Assembly (NCBI RefSeq): GCF_000152825.2
Contig: NC_014414.1
Span: 1,550,001-1,614,000, forward strand
Source: Parvularcula bermudensis HTCC2503
Lineage (GTDB): Bacteria; Pseudomonadota; Alphaproteobacteria; Caulobacterales; Parvularculaceae
DNA length: 64,000 nt
Direction of reading: 5' to 3'
Both the position numbers and the translations under genes were made by a program. Under the pieces are notes generated by a model, which made no database searches, was not told where the DNA came from, and worked only from the letters and a program-made list of their open reading frames with translations. This document shows positions 1-8,544 of the stretch, piece after piece (position 1 is the first letter of the stretch; each line of letters opens with the position of its first letter).

Positions 1-464
1 ACCCCAGGGGCCGTCGGCTCGGCATAGGGGTAGGTGCGCTGGGGAACGCCGGCGGTCGTGGCGATATGTTTGTGGTTTGGCCAGGTGGGATCACTCAGCC
101 AGACCTGTCCCTCGGGGTTCAGGCGGTGATAGAGAAAAAAGGCAAGGCTTAAGGCGCCGCAACCGCCCGGGGTGGCAAAGCTGATCCGCGGGGTAGTTCG
201 CTCTGTGCCGAGGATCTGGGCTTCGATGGCTTCGGCAAAGGCGACATTGCCGCGGCTGCCCTCATAGGCTTTGGTCTCGCCACTCTTGGCCAGCCGCGTT
301 TCCGCCTCGCGCACCGCTTCCATGATCGGCGTGCGGCCCGCATCGTCCTTATAGATCCCGACGCCGAGATCGATTTTGTCCGTTCTGTCATCCGCGCGAA
401 AAGCGGCCAGAAGCCCTAATAGGGGGTCGGCGGGGCGGGGATCCAAACGGTCGAACAGCGCCAT
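1..464 (-). CDS. Class I aspartate/aromatic amino acid aminotransferase, N-terminal part
   Basis: Reading leftward from the ATG at 464, the frame stays open to the window edge, so only about 154 N-terminal residues are present. The protein begins MALFDRLDPRPADPLLGLLA and continues with DLGVGIYKDDAGRTPIM, typical of the AspC/TyrB branch of PLP-dependent aminotransferases, which transfer the amino group of aspartate or aromatic amino acids to 2-oxoglutarate. The segment AYEGSRGNVAFAEAI and the later FATPGGCGALSLAF and LSDPTWPNHKHI match the substrate and cofactor-binding N-terminal half of this family. The PLP lysine lies beyond the window. It is transcribed in the same direction as fliM, 93 bp downstream of it, but is functionally unrelated. 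Whether aspartate or aromatic substrates are preferred cannot be told from this part. Confidence 0.85.
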   Translation of the reverse strand, partial: MALFDRLDPRPADPLLGLLAAFRADDRTDKIDLGVGIYKDDAGRTPIMEAVREAETRLAKSGETKAYEGSRGNVAFAEAIEAQILGTERTTPRISFATPGGCGALSLAFFLYHRLNPEGQVWLSDPTWPNHKHIATTAGVPQRTYPYAEPTAPG

Positions 465-556
465 AATATTATCGCTCACTTCAAATGGAGGGGTGGTCTA
501 GAGCACCCCGTCCCCCTTCGCTAGGCCCCCTTAAGAAGAGAAGGCATCGGCGCAGA

Positions 557-1501
557 TCAAAGCGCGATGTTCATCGGAATCGAGAAATCGTCCTCGTCCG
601 TCTCACCGCTCTCCTCCGCCTCGCTTTCGACAGCCGGGGCGTCGTGAGCGTCCGCGAGGGCGAAGCCGCCATTGCCCATGCTTGGCGTTCCGATATCCGC
701 GCCCTCGCCTGGATCCAGGATCTCGGTCAATCGCAGGGAGCGGCGTTGCTCGATGGTGCCGAGTTCGCCTTTGGCAAGGGAGAGGGCGGATTTGGCCGTC
801 GGGACGGCCACGGTCACCGCCTCAAGTTTGGCCCCCGGCAATTGCAGCTTGTCCCCGGCTTTGAGCGCAAGGATGGAGGTAATGGACAGACGCGGCTTGG
901 CGACCAGAGCCTCCGCCGTAAAGGCGAACTGAGAGAGGTGAGAGAGGCAGAGCGACGCACTTGGGCGAAAGGCGCCGTCGGTAAATTCCCGCGTCATGTC
1001 GAGATGCCAGCTCAATTCGGTGCCATCGAGGGTGATCATTTTCATTGCCGCCCGCAGAACGGGGCGATTTGTGAAAATCTCGGGATCGGCTTCCTGCCAC
1101 ACAAAGCTTCCGCCGCTCCCCATGACCCCGAAGACCGGCGACATTTTGTCGGCCAGCGATCGCATGATCGACCGCTCAATGGCCGGTTCCGAGACCGACC
1201 CTTGAAAAATCGCGCCGCAAATCGCGCTGGCGCAGTCGCGCGGCACGACGAGCCGGATCATCGGCTTGCCGAAACTCATACCATCGAGGCACACACCCTC
1301 ATCAGGATAGCTGGGGGCCACGCGGCTCAGCTCGCAGCTCTCCGGCTTGACCTTGGTGTCGAGGAATTCTCCCACCAATTGACAGAGATCGACAAGCGCC
1401 TCCTCAGCCAATTGCTGCGCCGGGGCCAGGAATTGGGGCATGCGCAAAGGGGCGGAAAGATGGCGCGTAAGACCCGGAGACGGCATGGTCGCTGACCTCA
1501 T
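557..1501 (-). CDS. fliM: Divergent FliM-type flagellar motor switch protein
   Basis: A 314-residue protein that I read as a FliM-type component of the flagellar C-ring, where CheY-P binding and rotor switching take place. The clearest domain is a SpoA (FliM/FliN C-terminal) module at about residues 199-262, with a TSILALKAGDKLQLPG segment. The central part resembles the CheC-like FliM core only loosely. The C-terminal 50 residues form an acidic tail. The N-terminal CheY-binding EIDAL-type motif of enteric FliM is not apparent. It is divergently transcribed from motB, sharing a 107-bp intergenic region that carries a CtrA-like box and a GACTAGTC motif. Two starts are possible (ATG at 1501 or 1486). 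A FliN/FliY-type protein is an alternative, but the length and the separate fliN gene favour FliM. Confidence 0.65.
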   Translation of the reverse strand: MRSATMPSPGLTRHLSAPLRMPQFLAPAQQLAEEALVDLCQLVGEFLDTKVKPESCELSRVAPSYPDEGVCLDGMSFGKPMIRLVVPRDCASAICGAIFQGSVSEPAIERSIMRSLADKMSPVFGVMGSGGSFVWQEADPEIFTNRPVLRAAMKMITLDGTELSWHLDMTREFTDGAFRPSASLCLSHLSQFAFTAEALVAKPRLSITSILALKAGDKLQLPGAKLEAVTVAVPTAKSALSLAKGELGTIEQRRSLRLTEILDPGEGADIGTPSMGNGGFALADAHDAPAVESEAEESGETDEDDFSIPMNIAL

Positions 1502-1509
1502 TGATTAAA

Positions 1510-1517
1510 GACTAGTC
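1510..1517. promoter_or_regulatory. GACTAGTC palindrome between fliM and motB
   Basis: An 8-bp perfect palindrome lies 9 bp before the fliM start and about 90 bp before motB. The same or a one-base variant word occurs before flgE, fliK and the flagellin gene (see findings). CTAG is normally rare in bacterial DNA, so the recurrence is notable. The function is inferred only. Confidence 0.25.
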
Positions 1518-1537
1518 CCTAGGATCGACTGTGCCGG

Positions 1538-1553
1538 TTAAAGGCAACTTTAC
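1538..1553 (+). promoter_or_regulatory. CtrA-like box upstream of motB
   Basis: TTAA, seven bases, then TTTAC. The alphaproteobacterial CtrA consensus is TTAA-N7-TTAA, so seven of eight core positions match. It sits about 56 bp upstream of the motB start codon. The same TTAA/TTTA-N7-TTTAC pattern recurs before fliL and between fliK and flgJ. Confidence 0.4.
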
Positions 1554-1608
1554 GTCCCCATGGCATAAGGAAAATGATTAGTCGCCTTCGAGTGTGGGGC
1601 CAAAGGGT

Positions 1609-2373
1609 ATGTCCGATAACAATCCGACAATTATCAAGCGCAAGCGCATCACGGTGGTGAACGGTCACCATGGGGGCCAGTGGAAGGTCGCCTATGCCGA
1701 TTTCGTGACGGCTATGATGGCGTTCTTTCTCCTGATGTGGCTCCTTAACGCCACCACAGAAGAACAACGAAAGGGAATTGCGGACTATTTTGCCCCAACG
1801 CTGCCGGTCTCGCCCGTGTCGGGGGGCGGGAAGGATGCCCTCAACGGGGACAGTGTCCTGACCGAGGATACATTGTCCAGAAGCGCTCTTTATCCGGCGG
1901 ATTCAACGCCGAAGAGCCGGGAAGCCAAGGCGATTGAAAGTTCAGTGAAGGAAATGGCGAAGGCCAGCGGCCTCGACGATGCCGATGAGCGCGTGCGGGT
2001 GACGGTCACGGACGAAGGAATCGTGGTGCAGTTGATCGATGCGGAGGGGAAATCGCTCTTTCCCGTCGGGTCTTCCACCCCTTCGCCGGAATTGCGGGTT
2101 TTGGTGAAAGCCGCCGCCAGCGCCGTGGCGGCCGGCGGTAAAAAAATCAGGATCGTAGGGCACACGGACTCTCGGCAATATCAGGGATATGCCTATTCCA
2201 ACTTTGAACTATCGGCGGATCGAGCCAATGCGGCGCGCCGCCTGCTGATCGAGGCGGGGGTCGACGATAGCCGCTTGACGGAAATTACCGGACGCGCCGA
2301 CCGGGAGCCCATCACGGACAATCCGGCAGATCCGGCTAACCGGCGGATTGCCATCGTGTTGTTGGATCGCTGA
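1609..2373 (+). CDS. motB: Flagellar stator protein MotB
   Basis: MotB anchors the proton-driven stator to peptidoglycan. Residues 25-48 (QWKVAYADFVTAMMAFFLLM) are the single transmembrane helix. D31 in YADFVTAMM is at the position of the proton-accepting aspartate. The C-terminal half is an OmpA-like peptidoglycan-binding domain with the signature GHTDSRQYQGYAYSNFELSADRA and a closing NRRIAIVLL. I chose ATG 1609 because GGGG precedes it at about 9 bp; a GTG at 1594 is in frame but has no ribosome site. The partner motA is about 11 kb away at 13725 rather than adjacent. The 254-residue length is usual for MotB. Confidence 0.93.
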   Translation: MSDNNPTIIKRKRITVVNGHHGGQWKVAYADFVTAMMAFFLLMWLLNATTEEQRKGIADYFAPTLPVSPVSGGGKDALNGDSVLTEDTLSRSALYPADSTPKSREAKAIESSVKEMAKASGLDDADERVRVTVTDEGIVVQLIDAEGKSLFPVGSSTPSPELRVLVKAAASAVAAGGKKIRIVGHTDSRQYQGYAYSNFELSADRANAARRLLIEAGVDDSRLTEITGRADREPITDNPADPANRRIAIVLLDR

Positions 2374-2424
2374 ACAGGGAGCGGATCAAACTATTTTCGG
2401 CAAGTGTCGGACGGCAACGATCCG

Positions 2425-2449
2425 TTAACCGTAACTAACGAGACTAATC
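2425..2449 (+). promoter_or_regulatory. Possible regulatory region of flgE (weak CtrA-like box plus GACTAATC)
   Basis: TTAA-N7-TAAC (2425-2439) is followed by GACTAATC (2442-2449), 33 bp before the flgE start. The first element matches the CtrA consensus only partly. The second is one base from the palindrome seen before fliM, fliK and the flagellin gene. Confidence 0.25.
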
Positions 2450-2481
2450 GCGTCACCAATTAGAACGCGAGGTTGTCTCGG

Positions 2482-3822
2482 ATGTCGATTAGCTCATCTC
2501 TCAATGCGGGTGTTGCAGGCCTGGCCACCAATGCGGTCAAGCTCGCGGCAATTGCCGACAATATTTCGAACTCCGAGACCATCGGGTACAAGCGAGCGGT
2601 CGCGGAATTTCAATCGCTGGTCATCGACAGCGGACCAAATGCCTATTCCGCGGGCGGCGTACGGGCGACCCCTTACATCGATGTGGACGATCAGGGATCG
2701 CTGATCGGCACGGGCAATGCGACCGATTTGGCGATTGCCGGGCGGGGCCTGTTGCCGGTGACCAACCAGGATGGCGCGCAGGCGGTGACCGCGGAGAGGC
2801 AATTGCTGCTCACCGCGACCGGCTCTTTCACGCCTGACGAAGATGGATATTTGCGGACGACCAGCGGTCTCTTCCTGCTTGGCTTCCCTGCCGACTCCAA
2901 CGGAGATATCGGGACGGTGTCGCGGCAGTCGACCGAATCGCTGGAACCGGTTCGTGTGAACGTCTCGAATTTCACGGCGACACCGACGGAAAATGTCGGG
3001 CTCGGCATTAACCTGCCCGCCGCCGCGACCGAGGCCGGGGCCACCACCGGCGCCTATGAGATCACCACCGAGTATTTCGACAATTTCGGGCGGGCGCAGG
3101 TCTTGCGTGTAGAATTTACGCCGCAGCCGCCGGTTTCGGGGGCGCCGACCAATAACTGGACCGCGGAGATCTTCGATAATGCTTCCGGCAGCGAAGTCAG
3201 TATCGGGACGTTCGATGTGACCTTCCGCGACGATCCGGTGAACGGTGGGGCGATTGAATCGATCAATGCAAGTTCCGCCACCGATCCCACCACGTCCATC
3301 ACCACCACCGGCGTCTATGACAGCACCACCGGGACCCTGCCGGTGACGGTCGAAAGCGGGACACAGGTGAATATCTTTATCGGACGTCCGAACGATAATG
3401 CCGGCCTGACCCAATTGGCGGCAGATTTCTCGCCTTATTCTCTGACCAAGGACGGGGCAGAGATCGGTAACCTGCTTGATTTTGAGGTCGATGGCCAAGG
3501 CAATCTCGATGCGGTGTTCGACACCGGTTTCCGTCGGACCCTCTACAAGATCCCCGTGGCCGACGTGCCCAATCTCAATGGCCTGGAGGCGGCGAATGCT
3601 TCCGCCTATAAGGTGTCGCAGTCATCGGGCGATCTTTATCTGTGGGATGCCGGGGATGGTCCGACCGGCGAGATGGCGGGTTTCTCCTTGATGGAATCCA
3701 CCGTCGACGTCGCCAATGAGCTGACCCAGCTTATCCAGACCCAGCGTGCGTACTCATCGAACGCTAAGATCATTCAGACCGTCGATGAGATTCTCCAAGA
3801 AACCAACAGCCTCGTGAGGTAG
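2482..3822 (+). CDS. flgE: Flagellar hook protein FlgE
   Basis: This is the hook subunit, exported through the flagellar type III apparatus and polymerised outside the L-ring. The N-terminus SSSLNAGVAGLATNAVKLAAI followed by ADNISNSETIGYKR is the flagellar rod/hook signature. The C-terminus (VDVANELTQLIQTQRAYSSN, then AKIIQTVDEILQETNSLVR) is the conserved coiled D0 region. The middle is Thr/Gly-rich and variable, as expected for surface-exposed hook domains. ATG 2482 is preceded by GAGG at about 10 bp; an upstream TTG at 2473 lacks spacing. It heads an flgE-flgK-flgL-flgI run. The 446-residue length is within the FlgE range. Confidence 0.93.
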   Translation: MSISSSLNAGVAGLATNAVKLAAIADNISNSETIGYKRAVAEFQSLVIDSGPNAYSAGGVRATPYIDVDDQGSLIGTGNATDLAIAGRGLLPVTNQDGAQAVTAERQLLLTATGSFTPDEDGYLRTTSGLFLLGFPADSNGDIGTVSRQSTESLEPVRVNVSNFTATPTENVGLGINLPAAATEAGATTGAYEITTEYFDNFGRAQVLRVEFTPQPPVSGAPTNNWTAEIFDNASGSEVSIGTFDVTFRDDPVNGGAIESINASSATDPTTSITTTGVYDSTTGTLPVTVESGTQVNIFIGRPNDNAGLTQLAADFSPYSLTKDGAEIGNLLDFEVDGQGNLDAVFDTGFRRTLYKIPVADVPNLNGLEAANASAYKVSQSSGDLYLWDAGDGPTGEMAGFSLMESTVDVANELTQLIQTQRAYSSNAKIIQTVDEILQETNSLVR

Positions 3823-3829
3823 GTGATCC

Positions 3830-5275
3830 GTGAGCTTCTCTAGCGCTCTTTCCATTGCCAATTCAGGTCTGGCCGCGGCATCGATCCGCGCCCAGACGAC
3901 AGCCTCGAATATCGCGAATGCGACCGTCGAGGGCTATTCTCGGCGGGACGTCGTTCTTTCCGAACGCGTGGTCGGCAGCACCGGCATTGGTGTTTCCGTC
4001 GTCGGAACAGAGCGTGTTACGTCTCCCGTCCTGACATCCACACGGATCAGACTCGAAGCGGCCGACAGTTTTGCGACCCAGACGGCCGATACGGCGAAAT
4101 CCCTCACACAGATTGTCGGGGAGCCTGGGGCGCAGAACGGATTGTTCGGGGCCTATAACCGGTTCGAGGCGTCGTTAAGGGATGCGGCGGCCACCCCTGA
4201 ATCGTCGATCTTCCAAGCCGAGGTGGCCGACTCCGCTCAAAATCTGATCCGGGTCTTCGCCAATGCGTCACAGGATGCCAACGATCTGCGACGTGACGCG
4301 GATCAGGAGATTGGCCGATTGGTCAATGAGGTGAACGAGAAGCTTGAGCGCCTCGAAGACATCAATGGTTTGCCAGAGGCGCGGATCAGCCCCGAGATCC
4401 TCGATGAGCGGCAAAAACTGGTCGACGAAATCAACGAGATCATTCCGGTCACGGCGCAAAACCGCGGCGGTCAGTTGAAGTTGATCAGTGAAGGGGGGCA
4501 GTTCCTGCTGGATACGACGGCGCGGGAAATCTCCTTCTCGACCACCGGCGCGATCGGGCGGACCGCTGTCCTGGGGGCGCCGTTGTCGGGACTGACAGTG
4601 AACGGGGTCGACATTACGCCGACCGGTAGCGCGGCGCATAAATCCTCCGGTGGTCGCATCGGGGCGTTGTTTGAGGCGCGGGATGTCACCGTTCCGGGGC
4701 TTCAGGACAAACTCGATGGCCTCGCCTTCGATCTCGTTTCCCGCTTTGCGGGGGACACGGTCGATCCGACCATTGCCTCGACGGATGCCGGTCTGTTCAC
4801 CGACGGCAACACGACGGCCCCGACGGCCAGCTATGTCGGCATTGCAGAAGCGCTGGAGCTGAACGCCGCCGTTGATCCCGATGAGGGAGGGGAGCTCTAT
4901 CGCATCCAAGCGGGCATCGGGGCCACCGCCCCCGCCCCCTCGGGGAACGGCGATCAGCTTAATCGGTTGATCGACGCCTTTGGGGCGGAGCGAGCGGCAC
5001 CTCCCGCCCTTGGGATCAATGGCAATGCCAGCGCCGTGGATCTCGTCGCCGAGGTCAATGCCGCGGTGACGGAGGCCGATGCCGAGGCACAGGACGATGC
5101 CCTTTACGCCAGCACACGGGCGCAATTGGCGCGCGAAGAGGAGCAGGCGATCATCGGTGTCGATACCGACCGTGAATTGCAACAGCTCCTGTTGATCGAA
5201 CAGGCCTATGGCGCCAACGCCCGCGTCATCCAGACGATCGACGAAATGCTTGATATACTGATGAGGCTCGGCTGA
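3830..5275 (+). CDS. flgK: Flagellar hook-associated protein 1 FlgK
   Basis: FlgK forms the first hook-filament junction ring. The N-terminus (SFSSALSIANSGLAAASIRA then TASNIANATVEGYSRRDVVL) carries the rod/hook signature with the GYSRR variant typical of FlgK. The C-terminus ends LLIEQAYGANARVIQTIDEM. The product is 481 residues, near the usual size for alphaproteobacterial FlgK. The start is GTG 3830 after a purine-rich GAGGTAGG. The gene begins 7 bp after flgE and its stop overlaps the flgL start as TGATG, so translation is probably coupled. Confidence 0.92.
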   Translation: MSFSSALSIANSGLAAASIRAQTTASNIANATVEGYSRRDVVLSERVVGSTGIGVSVVGTERVTSPVLTSTRIRLEAADSFATQTADTAKSLTQIVGEPGAQNGLFGAYNRFEASLRDAAATPESSIFQAEVADSAQNLIRVFANASQDANDLRRDADQEIGRLVNEVNEKLERLEDINGLPEARISPEILDERQKLVDEINEIIPVTAQNRGGQLKLISEGGQFLLDTTAREISFSTTGAIGRTAVLGAPLSGLTVNGVDITPTGSAAHKSSGGRIGALFEARDVTVPGLQDKLDGLAFDLVSRFAGDTVDPTIASTDAGLFTDGNTTAPTASYVGIAEALELNAAVDPDEGGELYRIQAGIGATAPAPSGNGDQLNRLIDAFGAERAAPPALGINGNASAVDLVAEVNAAVTEADAEAQDDALYASTRAQLAREEEQAIIGVDTDRELQQLLLIEQAYGANARVIQTIDEMLDILMRLG

Positions 5276-6264
5276 TGACCAATATCGTCAATGGACTTCC
5301 TGATTTTGTTCGTCTGTCGCAATTCAGTCGGGCGATCCAGACCAGCCGCCAGGAACTCGACCGCGTGAGCCAGGAATTCGTCACCGGGCGGGTAAAAGAC
5401 CTCGTCAGCTCTCTTGGCTCCCGTGCCGGTGAATACAACACCATCACAAAGGCGATCGACGATATTGACCGAGCGGGCTCCCGCCTGTCGATAACCTCCA
5501 ACCGGCTGAGCCAGATCGATATCGCGCTGAAATCGGTCAGAACGACGATCGGTGAATTCGAGACCCGAGCGCTGGTTGATACACAGATCAATGGTGAGGT
5601 CGGACGTAGCCAAACGAGCGCTACGGCCCGCAGCCACCTGGAATCGGTTTTCACCTCATTGAATTCCCAGCAAGGGGGGCGCGCCCTGTTCGCAGGAGAT
5701 GACGTGACAGGGGTGGCCTTGACCGATGTTGAGACCTTCCTCGCCTCCGTAGAAGCCGCCTTGGGCGGGGCGACCGACCAGGCCACGATCGATACGACGA
5801 TTACAGCCTTTTTCGCCGATGGCGGAACATTCGATACGAGTATTTACACGGGGGGCGACGGAGAAGCGGCCTCGGTTCGCCTGCCCGATGGCGCGGTGGT
5901 CGATTATTCGATTAAGGCGGACGACCCTTCGATTAAAACCCTTGTCGAGGGGCTGACGCGGTTAGCTTTCCTGCCCGCCGATGTCGATACGCCCTATGTT
6001 GAGAATGCGGCAACGCAAATCGTTTCCGGGAAGACCGGGATCGCCTCGCTTCAAGCGGATGTCGGGCGGCAGACAAACCTTGTTTCCTTGGCCGAAGGCC
6101 TTGCCGCCGAAGAGAAGCGGCTTCTTCAGGAAAACGAGAATGCGCTTGTCGGGATCGACCCCTTCGAAGCGGCATCGAACGTGCAAAGACTGGAAGTCCA
6201 GCTGCAAGCAGCGTATCAATTAACGGCACGCCTAGGACGGCTCAGTCTCTTGAACGTATTGTGA
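5275..6264 (+). CDS. flgL: Flagellar hook-associated protein 3 FlgL
   Basis: FlgL is the flagellin-like adaptor between FlgK and the filament. The N-terminal region (LSQFSRAIQTSRQELDRVSQ, then EFVTGRVKDL) and C-terminal region (ASNVQRLEVQLQAAYQLTAR) form the coiled-coil D0/D1 pair of the flagellin fold. The gene starts on the ATG overlapping the flgK stop and ends overlapping the flgI start by one base. The 329-residue size and the position directly after flgK support the call over a second flagellin. Confidence is slightly below that of flgK because FlgL diverges strongly in alphaproteobacteria. Confidence 0.85.
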   Translation: MTNIVNGLPDFVRLSQFSRAIQTSRQELDRVSQEFVTGRVKDLVSSLGSRAGEYNTITKAIDDIDRAGSRLSITSNRLSQIDIALKSVRTTIGEFETRALVDTQINGEVGRSQTSATARSHLESVFTSLNSQQGGRALFAGDDVTGVALTDVETFLASVEAALGGATDQATIDTTITAFFADGGTFDTSIYTGGDGEAASVRLPDGAVVDYSIKADDPSIKTLVEGLTRLAFLPADVDTPYVENAATQIVSGKTGIASLQADVGRQTNLVSLAEGLAAEEKRLLQENENALVGIDPFEAASNVQRLEVQLQAAYQLTARLGRLSLLNVL

Positions 6265-7367
6265 TGAAGCTTAAATCCCTTCTGGCCAGCGCCACCGCTC
6301 TTACCTTGATGATGACAGGGGTCGCCTCGGCCGAGGTGGCCTTGCGTGACCTTGTCGACGTCGAAGGGGTCAGAGGCAACGATCTGATCGGATATGGGTT
6401 GGTGGTCGGCCTCAACGGTACGGGCGATACCGTCAGGAACTCGCCCTATACCGAGGAAGCTCTCGCCAGCCTCCTTCAGCGCCTTGGCGTGAACGTTCAG
6501 GACGAAGATTTTCGTCCCGATAACGTGGCCGCGGTGATGGTCACCGCAGAACTGCCGGCCTTCGCGCGGACTGGTTCGGAAATCGACGTGACTGTGTCCT
6601 CCATCGGGGATGCGGATGACTTGACCGGCGGGACATTGGTGATGACGCCGCTGACGGCCGCCAATGGCGATGTCTACGCCGTGGCTCAAGGCCCGGTTCT
6701 GGTCAGTGGATTTCAGGCCGAGGGCGAGGCCGCATCGATCACCCAAGGGACGCCGACAGCGGGCACCATTCCCGCGGGGGCCCGGGTGGAGCGAGAAGTG
6801 GACTTCGCGTTCGGCCGGATGCAGACGATCAACCTCGCTCTCAAGACCCCCGACTTTACCACGGCTGCTCGTATCGAAGATGCCCTGAACGCTCGTCTTG
6901 GGGCGGGGGCTGCGACCATCACCGATCCTGGGACCGTGCAGTTGACCCTGCCGTCTGGACGAAATCCCGCGCGGGTTTTGTCCGAGATTGAACAAATGGC
7001 CATTCGTCCGAGTGCGCCTGCGCGTGTCGTGATCGACCAACGGTCCGGGACCATCGTCTTGGGCTCGGCCGTTCGTCTCTCTTCGGTGGGGATTGCCCAA
7101 GGCAATCTCTCGATCGCCATCGCCGAAACCCCCGTTGCCTCACAACCGAATGCGTTCGGGGAGGGGGAAACGGCCATTCTGCCGCGGACAACGATTAATG
7201 TGAACGAGGGGGCGACGGGCAATGTCGCGCTGATCGAGGAGACGGTCAGCCTGGCTGACTTGGTCTCGGCCCTCAATGCCCTTGGGGTCACCCCGAGGGA
7301 AACCATCGACATCCTGAAGAGTTTGAAGGTTGCCGGTGCGCTGCACGCGGAGCTTATGCTTCAGTAG
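6264..7367 (+). CDS. flgI: Flagellar P-ring protein FlgI
   Basis: FlgI builds the periplasmic P-ring bushing around the rod. A Sec signal peptide (MKLKSLLASATALTLMMTG, cleaved after VASA) precedes the family block VALRDLVDVEGVRGNDLIGY then GLVVGLNGTGD. The C-terminus has the conserved LVSALNALGVTPRETIDILK segment. ATG 6264 overlaps the flgL stop; an in-frame GTG at 6261 is less likely. Mature length is as usual (about 347 residues). The 3' end runs 14 bp into the convergent fliG gene, so the two reading frames share their termini. Confidence 0.95.
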   Translation: MKLKSLLASATALTLMMTGVASAEVALRDLVDVEGVRGNDLIGYGLVVGLNGTGDTVRNSPYTEEALASLLQRLGVNVQDEDFRPDNVAAVMVTAELPAFARTGSEIDVTVSSIGDADDLTGGTLVMTPLTAANGDVYAVAQGPVLVSGFQAEGEAASITQGTPTAGTIPAGARVEREVDFAFGRMQTINLALKTPDFTTAARIEDALNARLGAGAATITDPGTVQLTLPSGRNPARVLSEIEQMAIRPSAPARVVIDQRSGTIVLGSAVRLSSVGIAQGNLSIAIAETPVASQPNAFGEGETAILPRTTINVNEGATGNVALIEETVSLADLVSALNALGVTPRETIDILKSLKVAGALHAELMLQ

Positions 7368-8544
7368 CGTCCGTCGGCGCCAGCTCAATACGCCCGTCCT
7401 CGACCATTTCCATGACACGGCACACAACGTCCGACTGGGCTTTTTCGCCTTGATCCTCGGCCGGCGCCGGCATTTTCGCGAGTTGCTCGCGATATTGATC
7501 GGCCAAACGCTGCGAAATATTCCCCAACAGATAATCCGTCATCGGCTTGGATTGCGATTCGGAATATTTCATCGCCGTCAACAATACCGGCAATTCGATT
7601 TCTCTGAACAGGAGGGGGACGACCTGACGGGGGGCCCGATCTTCGAGGGCTGTGAAGTTCAGGACACGGCTTGCAATGGGCGTGACTTCCTCAGGGTCGA
7701 GATCTCTCCGGATCGCCTCAAGGATCGTATCACGATAGCGAGAGGGGACGCGGTTCAGGATATCGGCAACTCTGATCGCGTTCTTGTTATCTTTCTCCCC
7801 TGTATCGCCGAGCGTATCGAGGAGGTCGCGCTGCATCAGGGCCTCAACCGCCTCAACGGCGAGCGCGCTCGGTTTCCCCGTCATGCCGATATGTTTGAGG
7901 CTCGCTTTAACGAGGTCGATCGTCAGGGCATTCGCCAGTTCACTTGAGCGGTCGGCCGACAAGGAGGCAAGGACGATTCCCACAACCGCCGGGGGGCGGG
8001 AGTTTAAAAAGTCCGCAAGCACATCGATTGGCAGCTTTGAGACTTCTCCCCAGACCCCCTCGCCGATAGGATTAATCTCTTCTTCCGGCTCCATCTCGAT
8101 CGGGTCAAAGTCGGGTTCGTCTTCGACGAAAAGGCGGGTGCCGAGCTTTGAGGCGAGTGACGTTCCGCCGCGGACAGACACTTTTTCTTCTTTCAGGCGT
8201 TGGGCAAATTCACGCACCAACAATTTTTGCTCCGAGGGAGAGACAGCGCGAAGCCCGGAGAGGCTTTCCACCAGTTGATCCCTGCGTGCGTCGGACAATT
8301 TCCCGTGCAGGCTTTGCAGCGTGGTTTCACTCAACAAAGCGAGGACGGCAGCGGCTTTCTCGCCGGGTCGCCGATCGAGACGAGGTTTATTGGGGGGGGA
8401 GGGAACCACCTGTTGATCTGTTCCCTGACCGCTAATCGCGGCGGGCATCGACCCTCTGGACCCCTCACCCTTTGAGGGACGATCCCCCTCGTCATTCCGG
8501 CGCGCGGGGAGGGCGGAAGATGCGGGCGTGGGGAGCTGGCTCAT
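7354..8544 (-). CDS. fliG: Divergent, N-terminally extended flagellar motor switch protein FliG
   Basis: FliG is the C-ring component that contacts MotA and generates torque. The protein is 396 residues against a usual 330-340. The first 55 residues are a polar, Pro/Ser/Gly-rich extension. The middle (VWGEVSKLPIDVLADFLNSR then PPAVVGIVLASLSADRSSEL) is the FliG ARM-like domain. The C-domain contains LTAMKYSESQSKPMTDYLLG and NISQRLADQYREQLAKM. Against enteric FliG, the AMK lysine and SQR arginine are kept, but the paired aspartates of the torque helix read Glu-Gln (YREQL). ATG 8544 overlaps the fliP stop as ATGA, which fixes the start. It is last in the fliF-fliN-fliP-fliG operon. Confidence 0.8.
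   Translation of the reverse strand: MSQLPTPASSALPARRNDEGDRPSKGEGSRGSMPAAISGQGTDQQVVPSPPNKPRLDRRPGEKAAAVLALLSETTLQSLHGKLSDARRDQLVESLSGLRAVSPSEQKLLVREFAQRLKEEKVSVRGGTSLASKLGTRLFVEDEPDFDPIEMEPEEEINPIGEGVWGEVSKLPIDVLADFLNSRPPAVVGIVLASLSADRSSELANALTIDLVKASLKHIGMTGKPSALAVEAVEALMQRDLLDTLGDTGEKDNKNAIRVADILNRVPSRYRDTILEAIRRDLDPEEVTPIASRVLNFTALEDRAPRQVVPLLFREIELPVLLTAMKYSESQSKPMTDYLLGNISQRLADQYREQLAKMPAPAEDQGEKAQSDVVCRVMEMVEDGRIELAPTDATEA

Noticed and set aside
498-504. CTAGAGC near 498 as a possible third copy of the 105-bp repeat
   Set aside because: The similarity ends after the seven terminal bases; neither the internal TCTTTAGGT nor the opposite terminus is present.
485-1495. A 336-codon open frame on the plus strand antisense to fliM
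   Set aside because: It is Arg/His-rich, resembles no family, and mirrors the well-supported FliM-type frame on the other strand.
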